Assembly: GCA_003162995.1 (NCBI GenBank)
Contig: PLUZ01000255.1
Coordinates: 1-9,888 of the forward strand
Direction: 5' to 3'
Length of the DNA: 9,888 nt
Source: Methylocapsa sp.
GTDB lineage: Bacteria > Pseudomonadota > Alphaproteobacteria > Rhizobiales > Beijerinckiaceae
Below are positions 6,626 to 9,888 of the stretch, one piece after another (within the stretch, counting starts at the first letter, position 1; each line of letters starts with the position of its first letter). A program made the translations under genes and the position numbers. The notes beneath the pieces were generated by a model. That model ran no database searches. It was given only the letters and a program-made list of their open reading frames with translations, and was not told the DNA's origin.

Positions 6626-6654
6626 ATTATAATTATGCCAGAAATCCCCGGCAA
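6626..6654 (-). promoter_or_regulatory. Candidate amiC promoter
   Basis: On the minus strand, TTGCCG (6654-6649) and a perfect TATAAT (6631-6626) are separated by 17 bp. Transcription would begin near 6619, leaving an untranslated leader of about 120 nt before ATG 6497. Overlapping the -10 is a direct repeat CAATTAT at 6614-6620 and 6624-6630, one helical turn apart, which could be a regulator site. Confidence 0.45.
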
Positions 6655-6730
6655 AAACCGTCACCACGCGGACACGATCCAAGTAAACTTACCAAACAAA
6701 CTTGCCAAACAGCCCAGGAACCCGATATGG

Positions 6731-6759
6731 TTGACAATTCTTTTCTAGACCTGGAAATT
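6731..6759 (+). promoter_or_regulatory. Candidate rne promoter
   Basis: A perfect TTGACA (6731-6736) lies 17 bp before GAAATT (6754-6759), a weak -10. The predicted start near 6766 falls directly at the base of the 6768-6792 hairpin. It is the best plus-strand -35 I see in the rne upstream region; other promoters nearer rne cannot be excluded. Confidence 0.4.
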
Positions 6760-6765
6760 TGCCGT

Positions 6766-7354
6766 TGAACGGCGGCAGGAATTTCCGCCGTTAGGGTGCC
6801 CTTTTCCTGTCAAGGTTCCGGTTATTGGTATTTCAAGTGCTTGTGTCTCGAATCGAAATCTGGAGCTGGACAGGAATCTTTGCCGGCGCCGCTGGGACAA
6901 GGCTCTATGGAGTGGATGCCTGCCTGGGCTGATTTGTGGGCGGGCCCCGCTTTCGGGACGCCGTTGTGGATAGGTGACGAGGACATGATTTGTCCTGCTA
7001 AGGGTTTTTCAGCAGCCGTCAATCGTTCTGGGTTTGACGTGCATCCGGTTGCCCGGCCGTTACCTCATTTTACTTTCAAAGGTAAGAGTCCCAAGTTTAT
7101 GCGTCACCATCCGCCCCTGGACCGGAGCTTCGAGACCGGTCTTGTTCTTAACCGCGGGGCGCGTCTGGGGTTGTTTCTTCGCGGTTCGCCGATCGGTGGC
7201 GCTTGTTGCCGCCGCGGACTTTCTTTGTCTGACTCACCCTCCCATCCAATGCGCGATGCTGCTTTGTACTGGCCACGCCTAGCCCCAACATCCGGTTCGC
7301 GGATATTGGCTGGCGGCGCTGGCCTTCCATGCGTCGCGCCCAAACGAGTTTCAC
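6766..7354 (+). promoter_or_regulatory. Long structured 5' leader of rne, probable autoregulatory region
   Basis: About 590 bp between the candidate promoter and the rne ATG with no credible gene. Stems visible by eye are AACGGCGG/CCGCCGTT (6768-6775 with 6785-6792); CCCG/CGGG (6946-6949 with 6954-6957); AGGACA/TGTCCT (6980-6985 with 6991-6996); CTGCT/AGCAG (6995-6999 with 7011-7015), which excludes the previous stem; ACCGG/CCGGT (7121-7125 with 7136-7140); AACCGCG/CGCGGTT (7150-7156 with 7180-7186); and CGGTGGC/GCCGCCG (7194-7200 with 7208-7214). E. coli rne mRNA has a long leader through which RNase E limits its own synthesis, so a similar role is inferred here. A 208-codon frame from GTG 6796 crosses the rne start but shows no ribosome binding site or domain and is judged spurious. 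Confidence 0.5.
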
Positions 7355-9888
7355 ATGGCCAACAAAATGCTTATCGATGCGTCTCACCCCGAAGAAACCA
7401 GGGTGGTCGTCCTTCGTGGTAACCGAGTTGAGGAATTCGATTTCGAAGCCGCGAGTAAAAAACAACTTCGCGGCAATATTTATCTCGCCAAGGTTATGCG
7501 GGTCGAACCTTCGCTCCAGGCGGCCTTCGTCGACTATGGCGGCAACCGGCATGGTTTTCTAGCATTTTCCGAAATTCATCCCGATTATTACCAAATCCCG
7601 GTCGCCGACCGTCAGGCGTTGATTGAGGAGGAAGCGAGGGCTCAACGCGACGAGGAAGAAGACGTTCCGCGCTCGCAGCGCCGCAGCCGCCGCTTCCGGC
7701 GGGGCGATCGCAATGGCCCTCGGGCCGAGAATCGGAGCGGCGCGGATTCGACGCTGTCCGAGGCCTACGTTGGCGAAACATCCGGTGACACCGAAGTATC
7801 CGTCAGCTCAAGGGAAACCGAAGAAGCGCCACGTGAGCAGTTCGAGGCAGAACAAGCCACCGAGGCTCCCCGTTTAGACGCGCCGGAAGAAAGCGCTCGC
7901 CTTTATCCCCATGATAGCTTGGCGCAACAGGATTCCTTGGAGCAGCAAGAGTCCTTAACGCAAGACGACGCAGGCTTTGCGTCTCCGCATCCAGATAGCG
8001 CTATCGAAGCGGCTTTCGAGGCGCCCACCAAATCCATCACGGAGGTTGCGTGGGACGATACCAGTCTGGTGCCGGAGCCAGTCCATTCAGCTATCGAAAC
8101 AGCCTTTACGGGCGAGGACGAAAATTCCATCCAGGCAGAGCGGGCGCCTCCGGAGCCTTCAGAGCGGGTTGGCGATAGCGGCGATGAAGAAGAGGACGAC
8201 GCGGCCGAGATCGAACAGCTTGGTGGGGATGCAATGGAAGAGATGCCGGTGCGTCCGCACCGCCATCGCAAGCAATATAAGATCCAGGAGGTCATCAAGC
8301 GCCGCCAAGTTCTGCTCGTGCAGGTCGTCAAGGAGGAGCGTGGCAACAAGGGAGCGGCGCTCACGACTTATTTGTCGCTAGCCGGGCGGTATTCGGTCTT
8401 GATGCCGAATACCGCGCGCGGCGGCGGCATTTCCCGCAAGATCACCGACTCGGGCGACCGCCAGAGATTGAAGTCCATTGCTCAGGAACTCGACGTTCCG
8501 GAAGGCATGGGCGTTATTGTCCGCACCGCAGGCGCCGCGCGCACCAAGCCCGAAGTCAAGCGCGACTTCGAATATCTGCTGCGAATGTGGGAAACGGTGC
8601 GCGAAACCACTTTGCAATCGACAGCGCCAACGCTGGTCTATGAGGAAGGGTCTTTGATCAAGCGGGCGATCCGCGATCTTTATAACAAGGATATCGACGA
8701 GATCGTCGTCGCTGGGGATGACGGTTATCGCGAGGCCAAGGAATTTATGCGCTTGCTCATGCCGAGCCATGCCAAAATGGTCCAGCCCTATCGCGATCCA
8801 CAGCCGATGTTCGCGAAATCCGGCGCCGAAGCGCAGCTCGACGCAATGTTCTCGAACCAGGTCACGTTGAAGTCGGGCGGTTATATAGTCATCAATCAAA
8901 CCGAGGCTTTGGTTGCAATCGACGTCAATTCCGGCCGCTCGACGCGCGAACATAATATCGAGGACACCGCGCTGCGGACTAATCTCGAGGCCTCCGATGA
9001 GATCGCCCGACAATTGCGTCTTCGCGACCTCGCCGGTCTCATCGTCATTGATTTCATCGATATGGAGGAGAATCGCAACAATCGCACCGTCGAGCGCCGC
9101 CTGAAAGACGCCCTCAAGAACGACCGGGCCCGTATCCAGGTCGGCCGGATGTCGCATTTCGGTCTCCTTGAAATGTCGCGCCAGCGCATGCGCACAGGCG
9201 TGATCGAGGGCTCGACCGTGGCTTGTCCACATTGCGCCGGTGCGGGGATGGTTCGCTCGACTTCGTCGATAGCCTTGCACGTCCTGAGGGCTCTGGAAGA
9301 CGCCCTGATCAAGAATGCGAGTTATGACATTATCGTCAAAACCAGGACGGCAGTTGCGCTTTATATCCTCAATCAGAAACGTCCCCATTTGCGCGACTTG
9401 GAAAAGCGATTTGGCGCGTCGCTGACGATTGCCGCCGACGATGGTTTGTCCGGCACGGATTACTATTCGCTGGAACGCGGCGAACCGGCGGCGGGGGGGA
9501 AAGAGACGCCAGCTTCCCTGCCGGGAGAGGCGCCAAGCACCGCGTTGGCCGATAGCTTCTTCGATGAAACAGCCGATACCCAAGAGAGTCCGCCAGAGTC
9601 AGGCGAGAGGGAAGAAGTGCTGGGCGGGGGCGCGAATCGGCACGAGGGCGAAAATGAGGCCGAGGGAAGGCAAAGGCGCCGGCGCCGGCGCAGACGTGGC
9701 CGTGGCGGCGATCGCGAAGGCTCCGGGATAGCGGCGAATGCCCCGCAACCTCCCGACGATGCCTTGGAAGCCATGGCAAAGATCGGCGGATTGCACCCCA
9801 GCGCCGCCCTTGAAAGTGACGCTGAAGCCGGAGAAATCGCTCTCGCCGGTGATGATGAACCCATGGCAAGTCATCAAGACATCGGCCG
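7355..9888 (+). CDS. rne: Ribonuclease E, endoribonuclease (3' end outside the window)
   Basis: The main endonuclease of mRNA decay and rRNA/tRNA processing, and the scaffold of the degradosome. The frame is open from ATG 7355 to the right edge (844 complete codons). The start MANKMLIDASHPEETRVVV matches alphaproteobacterial RNase E, although the ribosome binding site is weak. The S1 domain is split: residues about 37-90 hold NIYLAKVMRVEPSLQAAFVD, and residues 308-355 resume with YKIQEVIKRRQVLLVQVVKE. The catalytic aspartates are Asp523 (VAIDVNSGRST, with Asn525) and Asp566 (VIDFIDM), 43 apart as in E. coli (303 and 346). The zinc link is C624-P-H-C627, 58 residues after Asp566, again as in E. 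coli. The catalytic half ends near 700. The visible non-catalytic part is acidic, with an Arg run (774-781, then GRGG), a typical RNA-binding patch. Confidence 0.98.
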   Translation, partial: MANKMLIDASHPEETRVVVLRGNRVEEFDFEAASKKQLRGNIYLAKVMRVEPSLQAAFVDYGGNRHGFLAFSEIHPDYYQIPVADRQALIEEEARAQRDEEEDVPRSQRRSRRFRRGDRNGPRAENRSGADSTLSEAYVGETSGDTEVSVSSRETEEAPREQFEAEQATEAPRLDAPEESARLYPHDSLAQQDSLEQQESLTQDDAGFASPHPDSAIEAAFEAPTKSITEVAWDDTSLVPEPVHSAIETAFTGEDENSIQAERAPPEPSERVGDSGDEEEDDAAEIEQLGGDAMEEMPVRPHRHRKQYKIQEVIKRRQVLLVQVVKEERGNKGAALTTYLSLAGRYSVLMPNTARGGGISRKITDSGDRQRLKSIAQELDVPEGMGVIVRTAGAARTKPEVKRDFEYLLRMWETVRETTLQSTAPTLVYEEGSLIKRAIRDLYNKDIDEIVVAGDDGYREAKEFMRLLMPSHAKMVQPYRDPQPMFAKSGAEAQLDAMFSNQVTLKSGGYIVINQTEALVAIDVNSGRSTREHNIEDTALRTNLEASDEIARQLRLRDLAGLIVIDFIDMEENRNNRTVERRLKDALKNDRARIQVGRMSHFGLLEMSRQRMRTGVIEGSTVACPHCAGAGMVRSTSSIALHVLRALEDALIKNASYDIIVKTRTAVALYILNQKRPHLRDLEKRFGASLTIAADDGLSGTDYYSLERGEPAAGGKETPASLPGEAPSTALADSFFDETADTQESPPESGEREEVLGGGANRHEGENEAEGRQRRRRRRRRGRGGDREGSGIAANAPQPPDDALEAMAKIGGLHPSAALESDAEAGEIALAGDDEPMASHQDIG

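Noticed and set aside
6796..7422. 208-codon plus-strand frame upstream of and overlapping rne
   Set aside because: GTG start with no ribosome binding site, no recognisable domain, Pro/Gly/Cys/Trp-rich composition, and it runs 68 bases into rne in another frame. A structured leader explains the region better.
8378..9583. 401-codon open frame on the minus strand opposite rne
   Set aside because: It lies wholly antisense to the strongly conserved RNase E catalytic domain and has no family motif; it is a consequence of GC-rich codon use in rne.

Overview
The window reads as ordinary chromosome from an alphaproteobacterium of the order Hyphomicrobiales (Rhizobiales), most likely near Beijerinckiaceae. 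The grounds are a CheD followed by a CheT-like gene, an RNase E beginning MANKMLIDASHPEETRVVV with a long insertion inside its S1 domain, a PBP1A ending GTGTGGLY, and intergenic repeats built on TAGAGCATGATC/GATCATGCTCTA. The family placement is from memory and is an inference.

Layout. 1-1100 (+): the end of a chemotaxis operon, cheD (5' end outside the window) and a 133-residue protein with a CheZ-type D-x-x-x-Q motif, probably CheT. 1212-3629 (-): mrcA (PBP1A), convergent with cheT. 3630-5102: a 1.47-kb block between mrcA and amiC, holding a 101-bp repeat, about 345 bp with no convincing gene, and two small plus-strand genes of unknown function (63 and 142 codons, both with good ribosome binding sites; the second is an exported Cys-rich protein). 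5103-6497 (-): amiC, a periplasmic cell-wall amidase. 6498-7354: an 857-bp divergent control region with a candidate amiC promoter, a candidate rne promoter and a long structured rne leader. 7355-9888 (+): rne, running off the right edge.

How the genes fit together. CheD (receptor glutamine deamidase) and the CheT-like protein (possible CheY-phosphate phosphatase) serve adaptation and signal termination in chemotaxis. PBP1A builds septal and lateral peptidoglycan, and AmiC cuts the stem peptide from glycan for daughter-cell separation. RNase E starts mRNA decay and is expected to autoregulate through its leader. The rne/amiC/mrcA neighbourhood is conserved in alphaproteobacteria; here it is interrupted between amiC and mrcA, and the usual downstream neighbour of mrcA is replaced by a chemotaxis operon.

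Most unusual signals: (i) a modular family of three palindromic repeats (555-614, 1169-1214, 3837-3937), two of which supply the TAG stop codon of the adjacent gene (cheD, mrcA); (ii) a promoter-plus-hairpin arrangement predicting that rne mRNA starts directly at a stem-loop; (iii) a roughly 215-residue acidic insertion inside the RNase E S1 domain with a repeated SAIE(A/T)AF motif; (iv) the two-gene insertion in the amiC-mrcA locus. I see no CRISPR array, tRNA, rRNA, intact insertion sequence or defence system.
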